Positions 44,466-52,982 are shown, counted from the stretch's first letter. The stretch is 64,000 nucleotides of DNA from CAYMZZ01 sp046297935 (GCA_046297935.1 JBKBHA010000006.1:1-64000), one strand, 5' to 3'. A program made the numbers and translations. The notes: generated from the letters alone by a model not told the origin.

Positions 44466-46742
44466 TTATCGCACAGTCCATCTCAACCCTCCAAAAAATC
44501 TGATTCCCTGATTGGGAGCATATACATAGGAGGGATCAAAGCTCAAACCGTATGGATTGCCCGGAGTCGGAACGGCCTGACCATTGGCATCCCACTCCAC
44601 TTCCTTGTCGAATGGATCGTTGGATCGGGCAATCAGGAACGGTACCGACCTGGCTGCTGTCCAGTTTAGTAGATTCTTGACGCCTCCGAAAAATTCAAGG
44701 TCTGGTGAAACACGTTTCGTGAGCTGAATATTCTGGATACTCCAAACCGGCGAATATGCCGGGCGCGGATCGAGTGGCGACAGCAATGGCAAACGCATGG
44801 GGCCATAGATATTACCGGTATAGTCAATAACAAGGCCTAGATCTGTAAATGTATACCCGATCTGCCACACTGCCGACCAGCGTTCCGTGAGCACAGGGCG
44901 AGTTAATGGTTCATCTTTTTCTTTTTTACGAACATCCTGCCATGTCGCCCCCAGCATCCAGCGCAATCGATGTCCGATCTGCACGTTAGTATTCAGGCTC
45001 ACGCCGGAACTACGGGCATGGCCTTCCAGGTTGTCATAAATAATCTTTTGAGGATCGGTGTCGTAATCGGCTATGATCTGATTCCGAAAATGGGAGTACC
45101 ATGCACTCACATCCCATTGAATTGACCAGGATCCCAACTGCCGTTGCTCAGCAAAGTTGAGATTGATATTGTAACTTTTCTCCGGCTGCAGTTCCTCCTT
45201 TATTTCCACCACACGAGCGCCCGTGAGGGCTGCATGGTCTTCTGTAAACAAATTAACTACCCTGAAACCTGTTCCCGCATTCAGGCGAAAAACCGAGCCT
45301 GCTCCTGTTTTCCATTTCCAGGCAAACCTGGGCGTATAAATAGTTCCGTGTGTAGGATGATAGTCAAGTCGCGATCCAAATAGGAAACTATGCTTCTCGC
45401 CGGGCTTCCATTCGTCCTGGATAAATAAGCCCGGCACGGCCTGGCGATCTGGTCGGTTCTTTTTCGAGAACGTGTCGAGGGTTGCTGTGCTGTTGTCGTC
45501 GTAATAATTATATCGAAGGGCCGCACCAATCAACCAGTTGTGCCGCATCCGGCTTTTCGGCTGCCAAACTAACTGTGCAAATCCCACGCGCTGGTCACCC
45601 ATATAAGGAGTGGTGCCATACCAACTGTTTTGTTGATGCGATGTGGCAGAAAACGACAGGTTCCAGTTTCCCTTTACCGGAAGCTGATAGCGGCCAATCA
45701 GTTCCCAACGGCGGGTGTAGATGCTTTCGCCGTACACACTATCACTACCCCGCAATTCCGGCTTCCAGTTCATTTCACCACCCCAGCGATCTTCGTAGAA
45801 ATAGCGGGCAGCAAGAGAAAACACTCTCCCCTCTCTCCTCTTCAGCTGTAATTTTTGAAAAATAGAAATACGATGCTGCAGGGTAACGTCGGTGAACCGA
45901 TCATCATTTCGATCGATCGGATGCTGATAACGGAAATAATCCACGCCAGTTAGTACATCTGCCTTCTTCCCAATTTTCCAGCGTATCCCCAGGTCAAGGT
46001 TATGTTCCTGCCAGCTTGTACTGTTGAGATTAACTGCAAGACGAGGAGCTTTTCCCGGTTCCTTCGTAATAACATTGATCAATCCACCAATTGCCTCCGG
46101 CCCATAAAGTCCGGATGCAGGACCTTTCACAATCTCTACCCGATCGATCAATTGAGTGGGAATACCAAATAATCCGTATACCGAACCCAGACTGCTCACG
46201 ATGGGCATACCGTCGATGGTGATCATTGTGTATGGGCCTTCCAGTCCGTTTATATGAATATCGCCCGTATTACAGACGCTGCAGTTCAATTGAGGGCGCA
46301 CGCCATTGACCTGCTGCATTGACTCAAACAAACTGGGAGCCGGATTCTTTTTAAAGAACGCTGACTGGTAAACCTCCACTGCCACCGGACTCTCGAGCTT
46401 ACTCACAGGTCGGAGAGTACCGCTTATCACTACGGCTTCCATTTCTTTCTGTAATGGAACCAGGTGAATAGTGACATTAGGCGAATGTCCGCTCCACTGC
46501 CATTGCTGTGTATGATAACCCAACGCCTGAACAGACCAGGCATTCACCAAGTCTTTTTCCTGAATTTGAAGCACTCCCCGCCCATCTGCTACTATGTGAA
46601 CACTGCTGTCGGCATTGCTGGCAACAGCACCCGGCAAAGCCTGTCCGCTCTGTACATCGCGTACCTGCAGGCGCACGCTTGTCTGCGCAAAACAATAGCT
46701 GCCACATAGCAGAACCAGCGCGGTGAGTAAACGACCCTTCAT
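44466..46742 (-). CDS. TonB-dependent receptor of the metal island
   Basis: A 758-residue outer-membrane receptor: a signal peptide (to FAQ, residue 20), a carboxypeptidase-like regulatory domain (about 21-100), a plug (about 110-230) and a 22-strand-type barrel ending in GIRFFGGLRWTVR. The plug holds a CSVC pair (Cys154, Cys157) just before NTGDIHINGLEGPYT, a feature suited to binding a soft metal. The family imports metal chelates or other scarce substrates using TonB energy. A triple TTTAGACAA operator overlaps its promoter, so it is probably repressed by a metal-responsive regulator. The ligand is unknown; a metal complex is inferred from context. Confidence 0.9.
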   Translation of the reverse strand: MKGRLLTALVLLCGSYCFAQTSVRLQVRDVQSGQALPGAVASNADSSVHIVADGRGVLQIQEKDLVNAWSVQALGYHTQQWQWSGHSPNVTIHLVPLQKEMEAVVISGTLRPVSKLESPVAVEVYQSAFFKKNPAPSLFESMQQVNGVRPQLNCSVCNTGDIHINGLEGPYTMITIDGMPIVSSLGSVYGLFGIPTQLIDRVEIVKGPASGLYGPEAIGGLINVITKEPGKAPRLAVNLNSTSWQEHNLDLGIRWKIGKKADVLTGVDYFRYQHPIDRNDDRFTDVTLQHRISIFQKLQLKRREGRVFSLAARYFYEDRWGGEMNWKPELRGSDSVYGESIYTRRWELIGRYQLPVKGNWNLSFSATSHQQNSWYGTTPYMGDQRVGFAQLVWQPKSRMRHNWLIGAALRYNYYDDNSTATLDTFSKKNRPDRQAVPGLFIQDEWKPGEKHSFLFGSRLDYHPTHGTIYTPRFAWKWKTGAGSVFRLNAGTGFRVVNLFTEDHAALTGARVVEIKEELQPEKSYNINLNFAEQRQLGSWSIQWDVSAWYSHFRNQIIADYDTDPQKIIYDNLEGHARSSGVSLNTNVQIGHRLRWMLGATWQDVRKKEKDEPLTRPVLTERWSAVWQIGYTFTDLGLVIDYTGNIYGPMRLPLLSPLDPRPAYSPVWSIQNIQLTKRVSPDLEFFGGVKNLLNWTAARSVPFLIARSNDPFDKEVEWDANGQAVPTPGNPYGLSFDPSYVYAPNQGIRFFGGLRWTVR

Positions 46743-46750
46743 AAAATTAT

Positions 46751-46800
46751 ATTTGTCTAAATTAATTTTTAGACAAGCCTAAAATTTAATTTAGACAAAT
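46751..46800 (-). promoter_or_regulatory. Triple-box palindromic operator overlapping the TonB receptor promoter
   Basis: A perfect 15-bp inverted repeat (ATTTGTCTAAATTAA at 46751-46765, its complement at 46786-46800) contains three copies of the 9-mer TTTAGACAA or its reverse, at 46753-46761, 46768-46776 and 46790-46798. On the minus strand a -33-like TTG and a -7-like TATAATTT (about 46744-46751) lie inside or beside these boxes, so a bound protein would block transcription. The half-site resembles DtxR/MntR- or Fur-type boxes; the regulator is not encoded in this window. Confidence 0.65.
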
Positions 46801-46854
46801 ATAACAATTGGCGGCGAGTTATTCACCCCAATTTTTACACTATCGTTTCAAATC

Positions 46855-47688
46855 TTACTTTTTGCTACGTTGAAAAAGTCCCAGCAGGCTGTATTCAGCT
46901 GAGAGCAGCCAGCTATTGCGCGCCATCCTGTCCATGGTTCCGCTGAGTTGGAAGCGATAACCCAGGTTCACCTTGGTAGTGCTGTTGAAAATCAATTGGA
47001 TAGCAGGAGCCATATCAATATAATGGCTGCCCTGATCCAGCGATTGCTGCGCCAGCCATTCACAGTACAAATTAAGGTTGGTTTGTCGGTAGTTGCTGTA
47101 TTGCTTCGGTAAAAGCAAATACCCGGCTGAAAACGTATAGTTGAGTGTTTGATAAGTGCGCGGAGGCAGATACAGGACCTTATCGGTTCGCGAGCGGTGA
47201 AGCACCTGAGTATGGCTGACACTACCCGACAGGGCCAGTTTGTGCCAGAGTTGGGTAGCTACCAGGCCCAGCTGTGCTCCATCTTTGTCGCCCTGCAAAT
47301 TCACTTCGTCGAAATGAAACGGACTGCGAGTGTAAGCAAGGTCAGCAAAGGCAGCTAGTCGAAAATGACTGTGAAGATCATCGTTCGAAAAAAACCGATA
47401 CTTACCATATAGCCATACCGATTCCCAGCGGAACTTGTTGGTATGCATATCTGCAAAACTTAAACCTGCGCTCAACATCCATTTGGCGGAAAGACCCAGC
47501 GACACCGACGGCATCCACCGTTGCATGTTCCTGTAATAAGGTGCCTGAGACCGTATTTGTTGCGTAGCAAGGCGCAGATTCATTGACCTTGCCGGCACAT
47601 TCGATGCCGGTTCGGTAAATACATATAATTCCTGAGCTGCTGCCGTTAGAGAAATAAAGCAGAAGCTCAGCAAAAGAGCTTGTTTCAT
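46855..47688 (-). CDS. Outer-membrane beta-barrel-like protein of the metal island
   Basis: A 277-residue exported protein (signal ends TAA-AQE). The mature part is made of alternating amphipathic strands with aromatic girdle residues (for example SVSLGLSAKWMLSAGLSF, FSAGYLLLPKQYSNYR, KVNLGYRFQLSG), the pattern of a small outer-membrane barrel. I do not recognise a named family. It is the gene just upstream of the TonB receptor (112-base gap containing the operator) and follows the TlpA gene by 22 bases, so it is read with the upstream metal-binding genes. A pore or surface role in metal traffic is inferred only from position. Confidence 0.65.
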   Translation of the reverse strand: MKQALLLSFCFISLTAAAQELYVFTEPASNVPARSMNLRLATQQIRSQAPYYRNMQRWMPSVSLGLSAKWMLSAGLSFADMHTNKFRWESVWLYGKYRFFSNDDLHSHFRLAAFADLAYTRSPFHFDEVNLQGDKDGAQLGLVATQLWHKLALSGSVSHTQVLHRSRTDKVLYLPPRTYQTLNYTFSAGYLLLPKQYSNYRQTNLNLYCEWLAQQSLDQGSHYIDMAPAIQLIFNSTTKVNLGYRFQLSGTMDRMARNSWLLSAEYSLLGLFQRSKK

Positions 47689-47710
47689 TTTTGTAAACAG
47701 GATTTTATGC

Positions 47711-48208
47711 CTATTCTGCCAGCAGCTTGCGGATCAGCTCTTCCAGCTCGCGCCCGGTTGCATCAATCGCCACCACATCGCCTTTCTTATTGATGAGGAA
47801 TGATGTTGGTATAACGGTCACATTCCAGTCCGTAATGGTCTTGCCCATATTTCCTCCATCGTCATTCACCTGCATCCAGGTGATCTTATCTTTGGAAATG
47901 GCTTTTTTCCAGGCAGCCTTGCTCTCATCAACCGATACGCCAAATATTTCGAAACCCTGCGCTCTATATTTGGCATACAGTTTCACCAGCTTCTTATTAG
48001 CTGCTCTACAGGGCAGGCACCAGCTTGCCCAAAAATCGAGCAACACCACTTTTCCTTTCAGAGAGGAAAGGCTGATGCTGTCGCCATTGACATCCGGAAG
48101 CCGCACCTGCAATCGCGGGTCAGTTATATTGGCAATTTCCGACTGAGCGAACACCGTACCAGAGACGGAAAACATGCATATTGCCAGCAGAATAATAGTT
48201 TTTTTCAC
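47711..48208 (-). CDS. TlpA/ResA-like periplasmic thioredoxin
   Basis: A 165-residue exported thioredoxin-fold protein: the signal peptide ends VFAQ, then comes a TlpA-type fold with the active site WASWCLPC (Cys64, Cys67), the cis-Pro segment VIPTSFLI and the final strand GDVVAIDATG. Such proteins keep periplasmic cysteines reduced, often for cytochrome or metal-site maturation. Here it sits between two CxxC heavy-metal-domain genes and a barrel gene, so keeping those metal-binding cysteines reduced is a plausible job (inference). Confidence 0.9.
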   Translation of the reverse strand: MKKTIILLAICMFSVSGTVFAQSEIANITDPRLQVRLPDVNGDSISLSSLKGKVVLLDFWASWCLPCRAANKKLVKLYAKYRAQGFEIFGVSVDESKAAWKKAISKDKITWMQVNDDGGNMGKTITDWNVTVIPTSFLINKKGDVVAIDATGRELEELIRKLLAE

Positions 48209-48232
48209 TTCATTGTAGTTTTATCTGATCGG

Positions 48233-48781
48233 TCAGATCGTAACATGATAGACTCGCGAGCCAGGCTCCACCTTATCTGTTAAACAGCAGTCGGCTGTTT
48301 TGCCAGTCTTTACACATTCATTCTTGTATTGCGCACTCAGCTTTTTAAACGCCTTCGCAGTCAAAAACCCTTTGTCGGCCAGTACGAGCGTGTATTCGCC
48401 ATTTAATTGCTGATGTTTGTTATTTAAAAAATGGAATTGGTCATTTCCTATTTTGACATGACTTTCCTTGTCTAACTCGAGCTGTGAGAGCTGTGCAGTC
48501 ATCTCGAGCCTGCCTACAGAAAACCCTGCGTCTTCCACAGCCTGCTTGATGTCGTCTATAACAACTTCCTTGTCTGATTTAAACGTCATCACAAACGACG
48601 ACGACTTGATGTCGGACTTCACCGATTCCACAAAGGGCAGGGCTAATAGCGCTTTATTGATGGCATTGCTGCAAAGGGCGCAGGTTAATCCGGTTGCCTG
48701 CAGCGATGCTTTAGAAAAAATTTGTGCGGGAGCCCATACTGAAATAAATAGCATGCAGATCCCTATAAGACACTTCTTCAT
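48233..48781 (-). CDS. Exported heavy-metal-associated (HMA) domain protein
   Basis: A 182-residue exported protein (signal ends APAQ). An HMA fold follows directly, with the metal loop TGLTCALCSNAI (Cys34, Cys37) and a later SFVMTFKSDKEV strand and GFSV end. The C-terminal half is a separate domain with three more cysteines (NECVKTGKTADCCL), which I do not recognise. HMA domains carry Cu(I), Hg(II) or other soft metals; most are cytoplasmic, so a periplasmic one is notable. The ATG at 48781 is preferred over an in-frame TTG three codons earlier. It follows a strong hairpin by 15 bases. Confidence 0.82.
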   Translation of the reverse strand: MKKCLIGICMLFISVWAPAQIFSKASLQATGLTCALCSNAINKALLALPFVESVKSDIKSSSFVMTFKSDKEVVIDDIKQAVEDAGFSVGRLEMTAQLSQLELDKESHVKIGNDQFHFLNNKHQQLNGEYTLVLADKGFLTAKAFKKLSAQYKNECVKTGKTADCCLTDKVEPGSRVYHVTI

Positions 48782-48796
48782 AGTTGTCAATTAAAG

Positions 48797-48837
48797 ATAA
48801 TTCCGACTGACCGGCAGCGCCGGCCAGTCAGAATTAT
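48797..48837 (-). terminator. 19-bp hairpin between the two HMA genes
   Basis: ATAATTCCGACTGACCGGC (48797-48815) and 48819-48837 pair at 17 of 19 positions with a 3-base loop. It follows the Cys-rich HMA gene. The trailing T-run on the minus strand is weak, so it may act as an attenuator or an mRNA-stabilising processing element instead of a full terminator. Confidence 0.55.
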
Positions 48838-48853
48838 AAGTTACGAAAAAAAA

Positions 48854-49414
48854 TCAGGCTTTCTTACAGCAATCTTTGGTGCAGGTCTTGCTATCGTGAC
48901 CTGCCTGTTTACCGTCGGTGCAGCAGGAGGCGCCTTCTTTGGCCTGGCAGCAGCCCTTGGCCTTGCAGGCTTCCTCATCTTTGCAGCAGCCTTTGGCCTT
49001 GCAGGCTTCCATGTCCTGGCATTTGCCATCTTTCATTTTGCAATCGGCCTGGCAGTGCATGGCAGAGTTGCTGGCAGCCGAAGCGCGGTCGTATTTACAA
49101 CAAGCGTGTAATTTGTTGTATGCCTCATCGCTGGCCTTCACGTCTCGGGTATCGTAACCAGCGGCAGCCACTGCCTGTTGGATGCTGGCAAGATCTGTTT
49201 TGCCGGCGGCATAAGTAACGGTCAGCTTTTTGCCGTCCATATCCCAACTGGCTTCGCTGGCTCCAGCTTTTTTAGCGGCTTTTTCAATGGTGGTTTTACA
49301 CATACCACAGTTGCCGGAAACAGCTACTGATTCGGTTGATGTTTTTTGTGCAATGCCGGGTATGGTGAAGAGGGCGCAGCAGAGCGCCAGAGAAACTATT
49401 TTCAACGTTTTCAT
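48854..49414 (-). CDS. Exported HMA domain protein with metallothionein-like Cys-rich tail
   Basis: A 186-residue exported protein. After a signal peptide (about 1-23) comes an HMA domain with the metal loop SGNCGMCK (Cys36, Cys39) extending to about residue 90. Then a spacer with HACCKYD leads to a tail (121-186) holding 14 cysteines in 66 residues, mostly Lys-rich, including EACKAKGCC twice and CC pairs near the end. The mature protein has 18 cysteines. The layout combines a metal chaperone with a metallothionein-like sponge. Binding of a soft metal in the periplasm is inferred; I know of no assigned function. Redox care by the adjacent TlpA protein would make sense. Confidence 0.82.
   Translation of the reverse strand: MKTLKIVSLALCCALFTIPGIAQKTSTESVAVSGNCGMCKTTIEKAAKKAGASEASWDMDGKKLTVTYAAGKTDLASIQQAVAAAGYDTRDVKASDEAYNKLHACCKYDRASAASNSAMHCQADCKMKDGKCQDMEACKAKGCCKDEEACKAKGCCQAKEGASCCTDGKQAGHDSKTCTKDCCKKA
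48947..49010 (-). repeat. 28-bp direct repeat encoding EACKAKGCC
   Basis: Copies at 48947-48974 and 48983-49010 are identical at 27 of 28 bases with a 36-base period. They encode the duplicated cysteine motif of the tail, so the tail seems to have grown by in-frame duplication. Confidence 0.75.
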
Positions 49415-49461
49415 GATTGATAATTAAGAATGTAAAATGTTATGATACCAATTACTTCAGA

Positions 49462-49479
49462 ACTGTTGTATAGAACAGT
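49462..49479. promoter_or_regulatory. ACTGTT-N6-AACAGT inverted repeat
   Basis: A 6-bp perfect inverted repeat 48 bases before the Cys-rich HMA gene, in the 86-base gap behind the HYC_CC_PP gene. A wider GATACCA/TGGTATC pair (49444-49450 and 49496-49502) encloses it. It is a candidate operator or leader hairpin; no regulator is assigned. Confidence 0.3.
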
Positions 49480-49500
49480 CGCATCAAGAATCGGCTGGTA

Positions 49501-49893
49501 TCAAATCCTGAAAACGCAGTTTTGCAGATAGGTATCCTGTCGGTGTAACGGTGGCGGCGATGTATCGGTAGCGAGGAGCTGCTCCGCGTTATCGCCAGAC
49601 AAATCGTGAGTGTATTCAGCCCATAAGGGAACTGCCAATTCGGGAGATGCTATCCGCCATTCAACCCAATGAGTCAGGGGCTGATCATTCTCCATCTTGA
49701 CGATCTTCACCTCGTCGCGGCAGCAACCATGCGATACGTCGATGTGCATACCGCATTTGGGGCAGGTCTTGCTCGCCTCGGCATAGAACTGTGTTGAAGC
49801 GAGGCGGTTCATGCAAAAATGATAATTCACCATCACGCCGGTACTAACAGCGAGGTAAACAAGCATCCATATGGCTATGATGGGTTTTATCAT
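49501..49893 (-). CDS. HYC_CC_PP family small exported protein
   Basis: A 130-residue protein with an N-terminal membrane helix or uncleaved signal (IIAIWMLVYLAVSTGVMV). The family landmarks are NYHFC (His25, Cys27), CPKC (44-47), HGCCRD and a C-terminal PPPLHRQDTYLQNCVFRI. These conserved Cys and His residues suggest metal handling at the periplasmic face; the function of the family is unknown. It is the first gene of the nine-gene metal island and has a perfect TATCTTTG -7 box eight bases before the start codon, so it probably heads the transcript that includes the HMA genes. Confidence 0.8.
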   Translation of the reverse strand: MIKPIIAIWMLVYLAVSTGVMVNYHFCMNRLASTQFYAEASKTCPKCGMHIDVSHGCCRDEVKIVKMENDQPLTHWVEWRIASPELAVPLWAEYTHDLSGDNAEQLLATDTSPPPLHRQDTYLQNCVFRI

Positions 49894-49901
49894 GAACAGA
49901 A

Positions 49902-49909
49902 CAAAGATA
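49902..49909 (-). promoter_or_regulatory. -7 box TATCTTTG heading the metal island
   Basis: A perfect TAnnTTTG match on the minus strand, eight bases before the ATG at 49893. A TTTT stretch lies 19 bases further upstream as a possible -33 element. Confidence 0.55.
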
Positions 49910-49978
49910 GAAATGATTGGGATAATCTAAAATGATTCTCCTCAATCTTAACATTTCTTCTGCAGAATGCGCTCATTA

Positions 49979-52054
49979 TCAATTTACAAAGCTCCAGTAA
50001 ATGCCAAATCGCAGAATCATGCCCGGATAGGGATAGCCGGGTGTTTCAACAATATTGTTGGTGAAGCCGAATCCATCGTTGAGGCGGGCAGTATTGAGGT
50101 TTTCTGCCCTAATATACATTTTGAAACTCCTGATCCGAAAATGCAGGTAACCAGCAATATGGGGCAACTGGTTTTTAATACTGGTAGTATCCTGGTATTG
50201 AAAGCTGCCCATAATCGGCGAATAGTCGTCGGCCTTGTAGGCAGTATGATAGCGACCTTCCAAACCGAATGCAATGTCGAGATTCTTGAATCCAAGTGAC
50301 CCTTCGTAACCAATCCTGTGTCTTGTGAAGATGCCAGGCAAATTCAGCGGACCATTGCCAATCCGTTGTTGAAAATAGACATCGGCATGCCATTTCCAGG
50401 AACGACCCAGGTTGAACGTTTTCTGGGCTTCAATCCTCAGCACATTAAATGCGGTGCCCTCCTGTGCCCATTCGTAAAAATTACGCAGATAGCTGTAATT
50501 GGTAATTAGGTAGTAATGACCAGCCAGTGTAAGCTGAAGCGAAGGTTGATACAAGGTGCCATGCAGGTGAATAATATTCTCCTTCCTCAAGTCCGAAGCC
50601 TGCGACATAAAGTAAAATTCACTTCGATCGTCGAAGCTGAATGCCGGACGACGGTTGATATTGTCGGCTCCTATTTTTACGAAACCATTTCTTTTACCTA
50701 CCAGTCGTTGCAGCGTGGCCGATGCACGGTAGTCGCCGGCATTGAGGCCGGTAAAATAAAGATCGCCGTACACCACCATATCCCATTTGCCGTTCCTGGT
50801 TCTATTCCGGTATTCTGCATGACCCCAGGTATTCGCAAAATTGTTGCTGCCTCTGGAATTAGACAGCTGCAACAGCTGAAGCGACGCACCCACTTTGAAA
50901 AACTGCTGCTGATTTTTGGGATCCGGAAACTGAATGATGGAAAAGTCGTTGTAAATCTCGCGCCATTTGTCCTGCACAACAAAGCTGTCATTCGCATCAG
51001 CCAGAGTTTGCTGGTACTTATCCTGATAGTAAACGGAATCAGCTAAATAATCCCTGAACTTATATTTATTCTGAGAGAACCGGAATGTATGTTCGAAACG
51101 AAGCCTTGGATAAAACAGCGGAATAATGGTGGAGTCCGTTACAATTGAATCTTTTCTGCCCAAATCATATTGCTGGCGCAAAAGGGCGGAAAATTGATTA
51201 TACCGGTTACCGGTGCCCACATCAGTTGAAAAAAAGTTGGAGCCGTATACCGGATCACCACCGAGCTTGGTGAAAATATTGAACCGATCACGATACACAG
51301 GATCATTCAAAAAATCGGCTGTGTCCTGTATTCCACCGTTCTCGCCTATTTGCATTTTGTTGCCCAGTAGAACAAAATAAGCGTTGTAGCGCTTTTTGAC
51401 GCCCTGATACCAGGAGCTGAACAGGTAGTTATTGTGATTCGATTTTTGGTTTTTGAAGAATCCCGGGCTATTGATGAGCCGGTATCGAAACGAAAAGTTC
51501 CAGTTGGGTTTAATGTTTTGTGTATGCAGCAAATCGATGATCTGTTCAGCGCGCGAAGCGAGCTGATAGTTTAGCTCGGTATAAGGTCGTGTAGTGGTAA
51601 AGAACCGAACCTTGTCCATTTGTAATGAATAGATATCGAGTGCATGAAAGCCGGGATCCCAGCCGGATTGCAGCCTGGGATCAAACAAAAGATTTCGGGC
51701 GGCGGTACCGTTGTTTCCCAGGTTGATATAAGTTGCCGGTACCGGAAAACGTTTTGAAAAATCGTTTATGGATGAATCAAAGCTCAACATCCTGGTGGAG
51801 TCAAGGTATCGGAAGCGAATCGTGATGGAATCTTCGTTGGCGTCTCTTCTTTTGAGGCTATCGTTGCTCGCACCACCGGCAAAACGGTTGCCCATTTGTC
51901 GGATACGGCCTCCTGCATTTCGCAAAATCTGTTCCTGCGCTTTCATTTCATTGGCGCCGGCAAGAAAAAAAATGATCAGGAGCCAGGCGGCAAAACCGGG
52001 CCGAAGTTTTTGCAGGAATACAGAGCTGAATAATTTGGCGCTTTTAAAATGCAT
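49979..52054 (-). CDS. Putative outer-membrane porin (Porin_10 type)
   Basis: A 691-residue outer-membrane protein with a signal segment ending MKAQEQ. The mature start (ITIRFRYLDSTR, then YINLGNNGTAARNLLFDPR) and the many long amphipathic strands through to MILRFGIYWSFVN match the Bacteroidota putative porin family. Most members are of unknown substrate and are often abundant. The frame is open from a GTG at 52096, but the ATG used here gives a typical signal peptide; a GTATTTTGC sequence near 52100 may be the -7 element. It is read toward the metal island but has its own unit; PNP ends 84 bases upstream. Confidence 0.85.
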   Translation of the reverse strand: MHFKSAKLFSSVFLQKLRPGFAAWLLIIFFLAGANEMKAQEQILRNAGGRIRQMGNRFAGGASNDSLKRRDANEDSITIRFRYLDSTRMLSFDSSINDFSKRFPVPATYINLGNNGTAARNLLFDPRLQSGWDPGFHALDIYSLQMDKVRFFTTTRPYTELNYQLASRAEQIIDLLHTQNIKPNWNFSFRYRLINSPGFFKNQKSNHNNYLFSSWYQGVKKRYNAYFVLLGNKMQIGENGGIQDTADFLNDPVYRDRFNIFTKLGGDPVYGSNFFSTDVGTGNRYNQFSALLRQQYDLGRKDSIVTDSTIIPLFYPRLRFEHTFRFSQNKYKFRDYLADSVYYQDKYQQTLADANDSFVVQDKWREIYNDFSIIQFPDPKNQQQFFKVGASLQLLQLSNSRGSNNFANTWGHAEYRNRTRNGKWDMVVYGDLYFTGLNAGDYRASATLQRLVGKRNGFVKIGADNINRRPAFSFDDRSEFYFMSQASDLRKENIIHLHGTLYQPSLQLTLAGHYYLITNYSYLRNFYEWAQEGTAFNVLRIEAQKTFNLGRSWKWHADVYFQQRIGNGPLNLPGIFTRHRIGYEGSLGFKNLDIAFGLEGRYHTAYKADDYSPIMGSFQYQDTTSIKNQLPHIAGYLHFRIRSFKMYIRAENLNTARLNDGFGFTNNIVETPGYPYPGMILRFGIYWSFVN

Positions 52055-52137
52055 GTTCCAGAGTCCAATATTTACCGGAGTAGTCGACAAGTGCACGCAA
52101 AATACGGCAGTGGACCTTTTATATCTGATTGAAATTG

Positions 52138-52962
52138 TTAAATAGCTTGAGTTAGTTCCCGAAACAGCCCCGCCAGCTTGGGTTCTGCTTCACGCGCAGC
52201 TTCCAGTACCTCCTCATGAGTGATCTTGTTTTCTTCATCGCGAATCCCCAGATCAGTTACCACGCTGGCCGCAAATACCTCCATTCCCATGTGCACGGCC
52301 ACAATGTTTTCCTGAACGGTGCTCATTCCTACTACATCGCCACCCACGGCCTGGATTAGGCGGTACTCTGCTCTGGTTTCAAATGTCGGTCCCGTTACGG
52401 CTACGTACACTCCTTCCTTCAGGTCATATCCATTTTTCTGACCAATTGCCCTGGCTTTTTCGATCAGTCGTTTGCTGTAGGGCTCACTCATATCAGGGAA
52501 GCGTGGACCCAGTTCAGGCAGATTTTTTCCGATAAGCGGGTTAGGGGTAAAAAAACTGATATGGTCCCGTATCATCATAATATCGCCCACCTTGTAGTTG
52601 GCATTCACTGCACCAGCCGCATTGGACAGCAACAGGTATTTAACACCCAGCAAATGCATCACCCGAATGGGCAGTACCACATCCTGCGGACTATAACCTT
52701 CATAATAATGGAACCTGCCGGCCATGGCCACTACCTTCTTCCCGGCCAGTTCGCCAAAAATCAGTTTGCCGCTATGGCCTTCAACCGTTGAAACAGGAAA
52801 GTGCGGAATGTCGGTATAGGGTACTTCTTTCTCTACCTTAATCTCCCGTACAAAATTTCCCAAACCGCTGCCCAACACAATTCCAACTATGGGGGTACTG
52901 CTGTATTGTTGCCGCAGATAAGCGGCTGTTTCCTGAAGTTGTTTCATTCGGTCTATTTGCAT
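52138..52962 (-). CDS. Purine-nucleoside phosphorylase
   Basis: A 274-residue cytoplasmic enzyme of the trimeric (class I) PNP family, which splits purine nucleosides with phosphate. Visible signatures are the phosphate-binding GIVLGSGLG, AGRFHYYEGY, SNAAGAVN, the purine-binding YVAVTGPTFETRAEYR and VVGMSTVQENIVA. The final NKITHEEVLEAAREAE fits class I PNPs (Asn in the ribose/base site). The frame is open 15 codons further upstream, but a perfect -7 box lies inside that stretch, so translation must start downstream at MQIDRMKQL or at the next ATG (52947). Confidence 0.93.
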   Translation of the reverse strand: MQIDRMKQLQETAAYLRQQYSSTPIVGIVLGSGLGNFVREIKVEKEVPYTDIPHFPVSTVEGHSGKLIFGELAGKKVVAMAGRFHYYEGYSPQDVVLPIRVMHLLGVKYLLLSNAAGAVNANYKVGDIMMIRDHISFFTPNPLIGKNLPELGPRFPDMSEPYSKRLIEKARAIGQKNGYDLKEGVYVAVTGPTFETRAEYRLIQAVGGDVVGMSTVQENIVAVHMGMEVFAASVVTDLGIRDEENKITHEEVLEAAREAEPKLAGLFRELTQAI

Positions 52963-52982
52963 GCTGTTGGTTTTGCGTGTTG

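Noticed and set aside
49444..49502. Nested GATACCA/TGGTATC repeat around the ACTGTT dyad as a metal operator
   Set aside because: The outer arms are short and far apart, and one overlaps the end of the HYC_CC_PP gene. Only the inner dyad is kept, at low confidence.
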